Below are positions 42,117 to 49,734 of a stretch of DNA of 64,000 nt, piece by piece. The position numbers and the translations under genes are program-made. Numbering within the stretch: the stretch's first letter is position 1; each line of letters opens with the position of its first letter. The stretch lies in assembly GCA_046296295.1 (NCBI GenBank), contig JBKBLG010000006.1, positions 62,001 to 126,000 on the forward strand. The letters run 5' to 3'. The notes under the pieces are model-generated. The model ran no database searches, was not told where the DNA came from, and saw only the letters and a program-made list of their open reading frames with translations. This stretch comes from UBA10646 sp046296295. Lineage in GTDB: Bacteria; Bacteroidota; Bacteroidia; Chitinophagales; Chitinophagaceae.

Positions 42117-44135
42117 TTAGAGTGCAATTGGTAGGGTTAGTTTGAAGCTGAAAGTACTACCGCGGCCCACTTCACTTTGTAATTCAATATTGCTGTGCAT
42201 GAGTGCTAATAGGTCTTTCACAATACTTAGACCTAAGCCGGTACCAAGTTGTTGTGCCTGATTTTTGCTGCTTTGAACGAACAATTCAAATATTTTAGTT
42301 TGCTCCGATGGTGCAATGCCCATGCCTGTATCTCTAACACTAGCAAGAAGTGTCGCCTCTGTGGCCGACCTGTCAATCAAAGTAACAGTTACAAAAATTG
42401 AACCGCCTACTGGCGTGAATTTAATAGCATTGTTAACTAAGTTGCCAAATATTTGCGATAATCTAATGGGGTCGCCAATGAGAAATTCCGGAATAATACT
42501 GTCGTATTGGCTGTGATATTGAATGTTCTTTTCTTTAATAGGAGCTTGATATAATTCTTGTACCTGATTGATGACATCTCGCATATTAAAGCGTATTTGT
42601 TTTATCTCAACCTTTCCTGTACCTATTTTCTGGTAGTCTAAAACATCATTCAATAATTGCAGTAAGTGCCTGCTACTATTAAGTTGATATTGTAGAAATT
42701 CTTTTTGTACCGCCGAGGGGTTTTCATCTAACAACATTTTATTTAAACCTATGATACCACTTAGCGGATTACGAATTTCGTGGGTTAAAAAGCTTAAGAA
42801 CTTATTGCGTAATTGTAAGCCTTCTTCAATTTGTTGTTTTTGTGTTTGTAATAACTTATTAAGTTTTATTTGCTTCCGATATAAGTAGGTGAGTATAGAT
42901 ATAAAACATACTAAAAATGCACTGGCCAATATCAAAATCCACCGTTGCGATTGAACCTTTTCTTTGGCTCTTTTTTCCTTTTCGATAGAAATGTTTTTAA
43001 GTGCTAGCTCATAATCTTTCTCACTAGTAATAAGTTCTGTTTTATACTTAGCACCTTCTAGAGAATCTTTGATAGCGTGTGCAATATTGGAGAATTCAAA
43101 TGCCGATTTATAGTTGCCTAACTTTACTGCTAAATTGGCTTTAATCTGATAACATTCTTGTTCATATTCTTTTACGCCAATAACTTGTGCAATGGTAAAA
43201 GCTTCATTAATAAGGCTATCTGCTTGGCTGTAAAAACCTTGTTCTAACAGCATTTTAGCATAATTCTTCAAACTATTCACCAACACGCCTTTAGCATCTA
43301 ACTTCCGTTTTAGTCTAATAGATTGTTTGAAATAATAAGCCGCACTATCATAAGCTTTCATATTCATGAAAACCTCAGCAATATTATTGTAAGAATATGA
43401 AATATAGGTTTCATTACCACTTAACGAATCGTAGTACAACACTTGTCTGAAATGTGCCAATGCGGTGTTGTGCAAGCCAAGTTCATTTTCAACACTACCA
43501 AGGTTGCTCAAAGCCATTATTTCTTCTCCTTGATAGTTCTTCTTCTTGCTTAATTGATAAGCCTCTTCAAAGTAGCGCTTAGCAGTTTGCTTTTCCCCCA
43601 TGTTTTGGTAGATCAAACCAATGTTGTTCTTCACTCTAACATAGCCACTAGTATCTTTAGCCTCTTCAAAATATCGTAAAGCCTCTTGGTAGTTTTCTAG
43701 CGCAGCTTTGTAATTACCCTTGTAATCGTGGCTAACGCCTAATTCATTGGCTATTTCCGCTTTTAAACGAGGCAATGTATTTTCTGCAATAAATTCTTTT
43801 GCCTTACGGGCAAATAATAATGAGCTATCGTATTGGCCTTGTAAGCTTTTGACAGCTGCAATTTGTAAATAACCTCTGGCCTTACCTTCAGCATAATCTA
43901 ATTGATCAGATTGAGCAATTAGTTGTCTGGCTACAGTAACAACAGAATCAGGCGCATTGAAAGATGCTTGCTCCAATAATGTATAGGTGGTATCAATTTG
44001 TGCAAATACTTTGTTGTTCTTCTTTTCTAGTTTGGGTGTATTACAGGCTTCAAAGCCAATAACAGCAAGGCATACACTGAGAAAGAAAAAAAATATTGGT
44101 TGGGTGTTTGTGTTACATTTCAGCAAGGGTTGCAT
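42117..44135 (-). CDS. TPR-containing sensor histidine kinase
   Basis: A 672-residue membrane kinase from ATG 44135. An N-terminal hydrophobic segment ends FEAC, a possible lipobox. Tetratricopeptide repeats fill about residues 60-340 (NELGVSHDYKGNYKAALENYQEAL, NNIGLIYQNMGEKQTAKRYFEEA). Then come a coiled coil, one membrane helix (WILILASAFLVCFISILTYLY), and the kinase core: H box FLTHEIRNPLSG, N box NLVNNAIKFTP, G1 DTGMGI and GTGLGLSIV. No response regulator is nearby. It interrupts the usual nusG-rplK neighbourhood. Confidence 0.9.
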   Translation of the reverse strand: MQPLLKCNTNTQPIFFFFLSVCLAVIGFEACNTPKLEKKNNKVFAQIDTTYTLLEQASFNAPDSVVTVARQLIAQSDQLDYAEGKARGYLQIAAVKSLQGQYDSSLLFARKAKEFIAENTLPRLKAEIANELGVSHDYKGNYKAALENYQEALRYFEEAKDTSGYVRVKNNIGLIYQNMGEKQTAKRYFEEAYQLSKKKNYQGEEIMALSNLGSVENELGLHNTALAHFRQVLYYDSLSGNETYISYSYNNIAEVFMNMKAYDSAAYYFKQSIRLKRKLDAKGVLVNSLKNYAKMLLEQGFYSQADSLINEAFTIAQVIGVKEYEQECYQIKANLAVKLGNYKSAFEFSNIAHAIKDSLEGAKYKTELITSEKDYELALKNISIEKEKRAKEKVQSQRWILILASAFLVCFISILTYLYRKQIKLNKLLQTQKQQIEEGLQLRNKFLSFLTHEIRNPLSGIIGLNKMLLDENPSAVQKEFLQYQLNSSRHLLQLLNDVLDYQKIGTGKVEIKQIRFNMRDVINQVQELYQAPIKEKNIQYHSQYDSIIPEFLIGDPIRLSQIFGNLVNNAIKFTPVGGSIFVTVTLIDRSATEATLLASVRDTGMGIAPSEQTKIFELFVQSSKNQAQQLGTGLGLSIVKDLLALMHSNIELQSEVGRGSTFSFKLTLPIAL

Positions 44136-44200
44136 ACAACATTTATCGTTGTTCACTACGATATTACAATATCTTCTATTTTTACAAAAAATAAATCAGC

Positions 44201-44674
44201 ATGAAACAGTTTTTTTTAGCTGCCAGCCTTGTGTTGTCGGCTTTGCTAACCCAAGCGCAACCTCCAAATGTTCCCGCCAATAAAGGTGATAACTTTGGTG
44301 CCAAGGTAACAGAAGAAAATTTACAAGAAGTAGATGCACTTCCAGGCATCTTAGAAAATAAGCCGAATGCCGAAGTAAAGGTATACGCTAAAGTAGCAGA
44401 AGTATGTACAAAAGAAGGCTGCTGGATTAAAGTAGAAACCGCTAATGGCAAAATGATGGTTAAAATGAAAGATCATGCCTTTCTAGTACCAACTGCCTTA
44501 GTAGGAAAATACGTTTTAATTGAAGGCAATGCAAGTTGGAAAACTACCAGCGTAGCCGAATTAAAGCACCTCGCCGAAGATGCTGGTAAGAGCAAAAAAG
44601 AAATTGACGCTATCAAAGATCCTGTTAAGTCAATCGTAATGACTGCCAAAGGTATTTTGGTAATGAGTGAATAA
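44201..44674 (+). CDS. DUF4920 family exported protein
   Basis: A 157-residue protein with a signal peptide (MKQFFLAASLVLSALLTQAQ). The DUF4920 core reads KVYAKVAEVCTKEGCWIKVETANGKMMVKMKDHAFLVPTALVGKYVLIEGNA, with a conserved CxxxGCW pair of cysteines. Such proteins are common in Bacteroidota; their function is not known, though the cysteines suggest metal or redox chemistry. Divergent from the kinase gene, with a hairpin terminator at 44698-44722. Confidence 0.85.
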   Translation: MKQFFLAASLVLSALLTQAQPPNVPANKGDNFGAKVTEENLQEVDALPGILENKPNAEVKVYAKVAEVCTKEGCWIKVETANGKMMVKMKDHAFLVPTALVGKYVLIEGNASWKTTSVAELKHLAEDAGKSKKEIDAIKDPVKSIVMTAKGILVMSE

Positions 44675-44697
44675 CATCACTTTTATCAATACAACAT

Positions 44698-44722
44698 AAA
44701 GCCTGCCGATGCAGGCTTTTCT
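44698..44722 (+). terminator. Terminator after the DUF4920 gene
   Basis: A 9-bp stem (44698-44706 with 44711-44719) with loop CGAT and a T-run. Confidence 0.85.
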
Positions 44723-44733
44723 TTTAATCAATA

Positions 44734-44747
44734 CCTTACGGTAAATG
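44734..44747 (+). repeat. Dispersed 14-mer, exact copy, supplying a start codon
   Basis: CCTTACGGTAAATG; the final ATG (44745-44747) is the apparent start codon of the NTF2-like gene. Confidence 0.92.
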
Positions 44748-45227
44748 GAAACACATACACCTGCTATAACTGTTGCAACACAATTCTTTGAAGCCTTCGC
44801 ACAACTTAATGCACAAGCAATGTGCCAACGCTACCAAACAATGGCGGTATTTAACGATCCGGTGTTTGGTTTGCTGCATTATAACGAGTTAACTGCTATG
44901 TGGCGTATGCTTTGCAGCAATGCAACCAATTTTTCTCTGCAATACGAGCCCCCCGTTGCTGTCGATGATGAGTATGTAACGGTTAACTGGGTGGCCACAT
45001 ACACCTTTAGTGCAACTGGTAATACGGTAGTGAATAAGGTGAAAAGTTTTATACGCATACAAAACGGTTACATCACAGAACAATCCGATGCATTTAAACT
45101 CAGTCGATGGGCTGCTCAGGCACTAGGGGTTAAAGGACTTTTATTCGGATGGAGTGGCTTTGTGCAGAAGCGTATTCGAAAAAATGCCCATAAAGCCTTG
45201 CAACGCTTTATGCAACAAGCCATGTAA
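44745..45227 (+). CDS. NTF2-like / SnoaL-like protein
   Basis: A 160-residue protein of the cone-shaped NTF2-like superfamily: VATQFFEAFAQLNAQAMCQRYQTMAVFNDPVFGLLHYNELTAMWRML, then VNWVATYTFSATGNTVVNKVKSFIRIQNGYITEQSDAFKLSRWA. These proteins are small hydrolases, isomerases or binding proteins; the substrate is unknown. Its start codon is part of one 14-mer copy and a second copy in the same orientation begins at the base after its stop, so the gene is exactly bracketed by the repeat. It lies between nusG and rplK. Confidence 0.82.
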   Translation: METHTPAITVATQFFEAFAQLNAQAMCQRYQTMAVFNDPVFGLLHYNELTAMWRMLCSNATNFSLQYEPPVAVDDEYVTVNWVATYTFSATGNTVVNKVKSFIRIQNGYITEQSDAFKLSRWAAQALGVKGLLFGWSGFVQKRIRKNAHKALQRFMQQAM

Positions 45228-45241
45228 CCTTACGGTAAATA
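45228..45241 (+). repeat. Dispersed 14-mer, one mismatch, abutting the NTF2-like stop
   Basis: CCTTACGGTAAATA begins at the base after TAA, in the same orientation as the copy at 44734. Confidence 0.85.
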
Positions 45242-45244
45242 TTG

Positions 45245-45276
45245 TTTTGCCATTTACGTAAGTAATCCTACTTTTG
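45245..45276 (+). promoter_or_regulatory. Promoter of the rplKAJL operon
   Basis: TTTTG at 45245-45249 and TACTTTTG at 45269-45276 are 19 bases apart. A family-2 13-mer (45251-45263) fills most of the spacer. Confidence 0.65.
45251..45263 (-). repeat. Family-2 13-mer in the rplK promoter spacer
   Basis: CATTTACGTAAGT lies between the -33 and -7 boxes of the rplK promoter. Confidence 0.6.
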
Positions 45277-45362
45277 CAGTCCCAAAAAAGTTCTTTTCCA
45301 GCAATGGAACTTGGGAGTGCTACTGAGTGTAGCACGCTATCACCAATAAAAACGAATTTAAA

Positions 45363-45806
45363 ATGGCTAAAGAAATTTCAACCTACGTTAAGTTGCAGGT
45401 GAAGGGTGGCCAAGCCAACCCAGCGCCTCCAGTAGGTCCAGCCCTTGGTTCTAAGGGTGTGAACATCATGGAGTTTTGCAAGCAGTTCAATGCTCGTACG
45501 CAAGACAAAATGGGCAAAGTTGTACCTGTAGTAATTACAGTGTATACCGACAAATCTTTCGATTTTGTTATCAAAACTGCCCCAGCTGCTATTCAATTGA
45601 TGGAAGCTGCTAAAATTCAAAAAGGTTCTAAAGAAAGTAACCGTGTTAAAGTTGGCAAGGTTAACTGGCAACAAATTGAAGCTATTGCAGCCGATAAAAT
45701 GCCAGACCTTAACTGCTTTACAAAGGAAAGTGCTATGAAAATGGTGGCCGGTACTGCTCGTAGTATGGGTTTAACTGTTGACGGTACAGCCCCTTGGGAA
45801 AACTAA
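45363..45806 (+). CDS. rplK: 50S ribosomal protein L11
   Basis: A 147-residue ribosomal protein binding the GTPase centre of 23S rRNA. Diagnostic stretches: VKLQVKGGQANPAPPVGPALGSKGVNIMEFCKQFN, FVIKTAPAAIQLMEAA and the C-terminal RNA-binding part ending GTARSMGLTVDG. It is the first gene of rplKAJL with a promoter at 45245-45276. It normally follows nusG directly; here three other genes intervene. Confidence 0.98.
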   Translation: MAKEISTYVKLQVKGGQANPAPPVGPALGSKGVNIMEFCKQFNARTQDKMGKVVPVVITVYTDKSFDFVIKTAPAAIQLMEAAKIQKGSKESNRVKVGKVNWQQIEAIAADKMPDLNCFTKESAMKMVAGTARSMGLTVDGTAPWEN

Positions 45807-45871
45807 TTCTTAACAAACACGGTGCATCATTTGCCCGCAAGGGCGAATACACTTTCTAAAAACATTTGAAC

Positions 45872-46564
45872 ATGGCCAAGCTTACTAAAAAAAGAAAAGC
45901 TGTAGAAGCCAAGGTTGATAAAAACAAAGCATATTCTTTGAAAGATGCTGCTGCCTTGGTAAAAGATTTAAATACAACCAAATTTGATAGCTCTGTTGAT
46001 TTACACATTCGCTTAGGTGTTGATCCTAAGAAAGCCGATCAGCAAGTTCGTGGTACTGTTACCTTACCACACGGTACCGGTAAAACAAAGCGTGTACTTG
46101 TGCTTTGTACGCCTGATAAAGAAGCCGATGCTAAAAGTGCTGGTGCCGATTTCGTTGGTTTAGACGAATTCATCCAAAAGATTGAAAGCGGTTGGACTGA
46201 TATCGATGTTATCGTTGCTACCCCTTCTGTAATGCCTAAAATTGGTAAATTAGGTAAAGTGTTAGGGCCTCGTAACTTAATGCCAAACCCTAAAACAGGT
46301 ACAGTAACAAACGATGTGGCTGCTGCTGTTAACGAAGTTAAAGGTGGTAAGATTGCCTTTAAGGTTGATAAAGCAGGTATTATTCACGCTAGCATTGGTC
46401 GTATAAGCTTTACACCTGAAAAATTAGCTGGTAATGCGCAAGAACTTATCAATGCTATTGTTAAGTTAAAGCCTAATACCTCTAAAGGTACTTACGTAAA
46501 AGGTGCTGCACTTGCCCCTACTATGGGTCCTGGCATCACTATCGACACTAAATCAATTTTATAA
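45872..46564 (+). CDS. rplA: 50S ribosomal protein L1
   Basis: A 230-residue protein of the L1 stalk, and in many bacteria the translational repressor of rplKA. ATG 45872 starts MAKLTKKRKAVEAKVDKNKAY. Landmarks: VDLHIRLGVDPKKADQQVRGTVTLPHGTGKTKRVLV, MPKIGKLGKVLGPRNLMPNPKTGTVT and GRISFTPEKLAGNAQELINAI. It follows rplK by 65 bases. Confidence 0.98.
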   Translation: MAKLTKKRKAVEAKVDKNKAYSLKDAAALVKDLNTTKFDSSVDLHIRLGVDPKKADQQVRGTVTLPHGTGKTKRVLVLCTPDKEADAKSAGADFVGLDEFIQKIESGWTDIDVIVATPSVMPKIGKLGKVLGPRNLMPNPKTGTVTNDVAAAVNEVKGGKIAFKVDKAGIIHASIGRISFTPEKLAGNAQELINAIVKLKPNTSKGTYVKGAALAPTMGPGITIDTKSIL

Positions 46565-46625
46565 CACCTCCCCGGTGATTCGGTACTCACGAAAATGACC
46601 CGGGTTATCATAATAGTGTAGCGTT
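46565..46625 (+). promoter_or_regulatory. Possible structured leader of rplJ
   Basis: A CCCGG (46571-46575) and CCGGG (46600-46604) pair enclose a loop containing GTGA and TCAC. It is a candidate L10-binding leader by position only; the stem is short and I could not fit the known L10 leader fold. Confidence 0.3.
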
Positions 46626-47150
46626 ATGACTAAAGATCAAAAAAATGAAGTAATTGAACTTTTAAAAGAAAAGTTCAATCAGTACAACAACTTCTATGTA
46701 ACAAATACTGAAAGCCTAACAGTTGATCAGGTTGGTAAGTTGCGTAGAGCTTGTTTTGATAAAAATGTAGAAATGAAGGTGGCTAAAAACACCCTCATTC
46801 GCAAAGCCTTAGAGCAAATTGATGCAGAGCGTTTTGCTGGTGTATACGACAGCTTGAACAATGTAACTGCGTTGATGTTCAGCGAAAATCCAAAGGAGCC
46901 TGCACTTATTATTAGTAGCTTCCGTAAAGAAAACAACAACAGCGAAAAGCCTGAACTTAAAGCCGCTTTCATTAATGGCGATGTATTTGTAGGTAACGAC
47001 CAATTGGCAGCCCTTACAAAAATCAAAACCAAGAACGAACTTATCGGCGAAGTTATTGGCTTGTTACAAAGCCCTGCGAAGCGTGTATTGGCTGCTTTAC
47101 TGCACCATCACGAAAAGCAAGCTGAAGGAGCAACTGTTGCTGCTGAATAA
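46626..47150 (+). CDS. rplJ: 50S ribosomal protein L10
   Basis: A 174-residue protein that anchors the L7/L12 dimers. Landmarks: NFYVTNTESLTVDQVGKLRRACFDKNVEMKVAKNTLIRKALE, GVYDSLNNVTALMFSENPKEPALII and the C-terminal L12-binding helix around VIGLLQSPAKRVLAALLHHHEKQA. It is separated from rplL by a 120-base gap with paired hairpins. Confidence 0.97.
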   Translation: MTKDQKNEVIELLKEKFNQYNNFYVTNTESLTVDQVGKLRRACFDKNVEMKVAKNTLIRKALEQIDAERFAGVYDSLNNVTALMFSENPKEPALIISSFRKENNNSEKPELKAAFINGDVFVGNDQLAALTKIKTKNELIGEVIGLLQSPAKRVLAALLHHHEKQAEGATVAAE

Positions 47151-47159
47151 TCAGATCTT

Positions 47160-47173
47160 CATTTACCGTAAGG
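47160..47173 (-). repeat. Dispersed 14-mer, exact copy, between rplJ and rplL
   Basis: CATTTACCGTAAGG starts 10 bases after the rplJ stop, inside a ribosomal protein operon. Confidence 0.9.
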
Positions 47174-47183
47174 TAACAAACAT

Positions 47184-47255
47184 ATTATCCTTAGCCTGAG
47201 GGATAATCTCAATTTTTTTAAAAACCTCCGCCGGAGCTCAGGCAATGAAGGCGGA
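47184..47255 (+). promoter_or_regulatory. Two hairpins with complementary loops between rplJ and rplL
   Basis: Hairpin 1 pairs ATTATCC (47184-47190) with GGATAAT (47201-47207) and is followed by a T-run, like an attenuator. Hairpin 2 pairs TCCGCC (47227-47232) with GGCGGA (47250-47255). The loop of the first contains GCCTGAG (47194-47200) and the loop of the second its exact complement CTCAGGC (47237-47243), so the loops could kiss or compete. It may set the L10:L12 ratio; this is inferred. Confidence 0.45.
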
Positions 47256-47270
47256 AGAAATTTTGTAACA

Positions 47271-47645
47271 ATGGCAGATATTAAAGCCTTGGCCGAACAA
47301 TTAGTTGGCCTAACAGTAAAAGAAGTACAAGAATTAGCTGATGTATTAAAAGCTGATTACGGTATTGAACCAGCTGCTGCTGCAGTTGTAGTAGCTAGCG
47401 GCGATGGCGGTGGTGCTGCTGCCGTAGAAGAAAAAACTGCTTTCGACGTAGTTTTGGTTAGCGGTGGTGCTAGCAAATTAAACGTTGTTAAAGTGGTTAA
47501 AGAATTAACAGGTTTAGGCTTGAAAGAAGCTAAAGACCTAGTTGATGGTGCTCCTAAACCAGTTAAAGAAGGTGTTTCTAAAGCTGAAGCTGAAGAAATA
47601 GCCGCTAAGTTGAAAGAAGCTGGTGCTGAAGTTGAAGTAAAGTAA
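47271..47645 (+). CDS. rplL: 50S ribosomal protein L7/L12
   Basis: A 124-residue stalk protein. N-terminal dimer domain ADIKALAEQLVGLTVKEVQELADVLKADYGI, an Ala/Gly-rich hinge, and the factor-binding C-terminal domain EKTAFDVVLVSGGASKLNVVKVVKELTGLGLKEAKDLVDGAPKPVKEGVSKAEAEEIAAKLKEAGAEVEVK. A terminator follows and rpoB is absent downstream, which is unusual for this operon. Confidence 0.98.
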   Translation: MADIKALAEQLVGLTVKEVQELADVLKADYGIEPAAAAVVVASGDGGGAAAVEEKTAFDVVLVSGGASKLNVVKVVKELTGLGLKEAKDLVDGAPKPVKEGVSKAEAEEIAAKLKEAGAEVEVK

Positions 47646-47665
47646 ATTTTCTTCGGAAGCATATT

Positions 47666-47691
47666 AAAAGGGCCGCAATTGCGGCTCTTTT
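47666..47691 (+). terminator. Terminator after rplL
   Basis: GCCGCAA (47672-47678) pairs with TTGCGGC (47679-47685) inside flanking A and T runs. Confidence 0.82.
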
Positions 47692-47723
47692 TTATTTATG
47701 GCTATTAACAGTATATCAATAAA

Positions 47724-47749
47724 AAAGCTTGAACCACAGTTCAAGCTTT
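47724..47749 (-). terminator. Terminator of the Fe-S membrane protein gene
   Basis: A perfect 11-bp stem (47724-47734 with 47739-47749), loop CACA and A/T flanks. Confidence 0.82.
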
Positions 47750-47771
47750 CAAGAATTTTTTCATCAATAAT

Positions 47772-49100
47772 TTAAGCCATTTCGCTTACCCACTTATCAC
47801 GTTCATCGGGGCTAAATTTCCATGGCGCAAAATTGTTTTCAATATTGCTAAAAGTGCCGTTCCATTCTTGTGGTGCATTACTTTCTTCCATGATTAAAAA
47901 ACGGCGCTGTTGTAAGATGATGTCAAGTGGACTAATACTTACAGGACAAGCCTCTACACAGGCATTGCAGGTAGTACATGCACGTAATTCTTCTGCTGAA
48001 ATATAATCATGTAATAGGCTTTTGCCATCGTCAACAAACTGGCCTTTATTGGCATTGATGTTCTTGCCTACTTCTTCTAGTCTGTCGCGGGTTTTCATCA
48101 TAATTGCTCTCGGGCTTAACTTTTTACCCGTAAGGTTAGCGGGGCACGCTGCCGTACAGCGGCCACACTCTGTACAACTGTAGGCATCTAATAGATTTTT
48201 CCAGCTTAAATCAAACACATCTTTAGCGCCGAACTTTTGTGGTGCACCTTCTGGCGCAGGAGCATTAGCTGCCGCAGCAGGGTCCATGGCATACAATACT
48301 TCTTTTTGTATGGCGGGCATATTTTGCATCTTTCCTTGTACATCTAGCCTCCCATAATAAGCATTTGGAAATGCTAATAAAATATGCAAATGCTTGCTGT
48401 AAGGTAAGTAGTTTAAAAAAGCGAAAATGCCAACAATATGTAACCACCAGGCAGCACGTTCAATGAATATTAAAGTGTTGGTACTAAGGCTGCTAAAAGC
48501 TGGTACAAGTAAGTTGCTCACCCATAAAGTGCCTGTGGCAGTATAGTGTTCACTGCCTTGTGCTTGCAATACTTGGTCGGCAGCATTCATGCTTAAAAAC
48601 AAGGTCATTAGTACAATCTCTGTCACTAAAATATAGTTAGCATCGCTACGTGGCCAGCCGTTTAAATCGTTGCTTAAAAACCGTTTTATTTTTAATACAT
48701 TTCTTCGCACTAAAAACACTACACACACCACCAATACTAAAGCTGCTAAAACCTCAAAGGCATTGATCAAGAAATTGTATAAACCTTGCGGTAAAAGCTG
48801 TAAAAAAAGGCGGTGCTTACCTAATAATCCGTCAAGCACAATTTCTAATACTTCAATATTAATGATGATGAAGCCTGCATAAATAATGAAGTGCATCAGT
48901 GCAACAGGCACATTCTTGAACATTTTCTTTTGTCCGAGTGCTAGCAGCACCACATTTCGCCAACGAATATTGGGGTGGTCGTTCAAATTTTCATCACGAC
49001 CTAAAAGAATGTTTCTCCGAATTTCACCCGCTTTTTTAGCGAACAAATACACAGAAACTGCTAGAAGTGCTATAAAAGCCAGAATAGATATTATGTGCAT
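47772..49100 (-). CDS. Membrane-bound 4Fe-4S protein, heterodisulfide-reductase-related
   Basis: A 442-residue redox protein. About six membrane helices in the N-terminal half (MHFIIYAGFIIINIEVLEIVL, VLAALVLVVCVVFLV) resemble the haem-binding gamma subunit of nitrate reductase. The cytoplasmic part (from about residue 290) has two 4Fe-4S motifs: CTECGRCTAACP and CTTCNACVEACPV. The CCG domains of HdrD-like proteins are missing and no partner gene lies beside it. It probably moves electrons between quinone and an unknown cytoplasmic partner. A variant 14-mer (48784) encodes LLPQGL. Confidence 0.85.
   Translation of the reverse strand: MHIISILAFIALLAVSVYLFAKKAGEIRRNILLGRDENLNDHPNIRWRNVVLLALGQKKMFKNVPVALMHFIIYAGFIIINIEVLEIVLDGLLGKHRLFLQLLPQGLYNFLINAFEVLAALVLVVCVVFLVRRNVLKIKRFLSNDLNGWPRSDANYILVTEIVLMTLFLSMNAADQVLQAQGSEHYTATGTLWVSNLLVPAFSSLSTNTLIFIERAAWWLHIVGIFAFLNYLPYSKHLHILLAFPNAYYGRLDVQGKMQNMPAIQKEVLYAMDPAAAANAPAPEGAPQKFGAKDVFDLSWKNLLDAYSCTECGRCTAACPANLTGKKLSPRAIMMKTRDRLEEVGKNINANKGQFVDDGKSLLHDYISAEELRACTTCNACVEACPVSISPLDIILQQRRFLIMEESNAPQEWNGTFSNIENNFAPWKFSPDERDKWVSEMA
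48784..48797 (+). repeat. Dispersed 14-mer, one mismatch, in the Fe-S protein gene
   Basis: CCTTGCGGTAAAAG on the plus strand; encodes LPQG on the coding strand. Confidence 0.65.
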
Positions 49101-49193
49101 ACGGCTTGCATTAATGGGTGCTAAAATAAGGTATTAGGCGGCTGCATAACCATTACGTTTTAAGTTGTTAATTTGAAGCAGCTAAATTTGAGC

Positions 49194-49691
49194 ATGAAAT
49201 CTAAAAACTGCATACTAACCCAAGCCGATGCTGCCAGAAAAATGCAACGAATGGCGCTGGAAATTGTAGAACAACTGCACAACGAAACCAATCCCATATA
49301 CATTATTGGTGTACGTACCAGCGGTACTATTATAGCCAAGCAGGTTGCTGCATTAGTACAGCCACACTTTCGGCAAGCCATTACCGTATTAGAGGTACAA
49401 CTTCCCAAACATCAGTTTGGAGAAGTTCAATTATCGGCAACCCCCGATTTTAATGGTGCTAATATTATTGTAGTAGATGATGTGGTGAACACTGGGAGCA
49501 CATTAATGTATGCTTTAAAACCACTTTTAGCTTACTATCCTAAGCGTATTCAAATCTTAGTTTTAGTAGAGCGTATGCACAAGCTATTTCCTATTAAGCC
49601 CGATTATGTGGGTATGAGTATTGCTACAACCCTTGAAGACCACATTACCGTAGAAGTACATGGCGATGTGGTAGAAGGAGCTTATATTTAA
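49194..49691 (+). CDS. Phosphoribosyltransferase (PyrR-like)
   Basis: A 165-residue type I phosphoribosyltransferase, ATG 49194. The PRPP loop reads NIIVVDDVVNTGSTLMYAL and the N-terminal part IYIIGVRTSGTIIAKQVAALV. The layout resembles PyrR/uracil-phosphoribosyltransferase proteins, but the pyrimidine operon is not here and the RNA-binding residues cannot be judged. Substrate is uncertain. Its start is 93 bases from the divergent Fe-S protein gene. Confidence 0.8.
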   Translation: MKSKNCILTQADAARKMQRMALEIVEQLHNETNPIYIIGVRTSGTIIAKQVAALVQPHFRQAITVLEVQLPKHQFGEVQLSATPDFNGANIIVVDDVVNTGSTLMYALKPLLAYYPKRIQILVLVERMHKLFPIKPDYVGMSIATTLEDHITVEVHGDVVEGAYI

Positions 49692-49697
49692 TCATTC

Positions 49698-49710
49698 CAT
49701 TTACGTAAGT
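49698..49710 (-). repeat. Family-2 13-mer between the phosphoribosyltransferase and mutase genes
   Basis: CATTTACGTAAGT lies 6 bases after the phosphoribosyltransferase stop. Confidence 0.6.
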
Positions 49711-49734
49711 ATAACTTTAAAAAGCAAATACATT

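Noticed and set aside
43802..43815. CCTTACGGGCAAAT in the histidine kinase gene
   Set aside because: An inserted base breaks the word; it is left out of the counts although it may be a decayed copy.
47646..47771. Possible start of rpoB after rplL
   Set aside because: The region holds only two terminators and no coding frame resembling RpoB.
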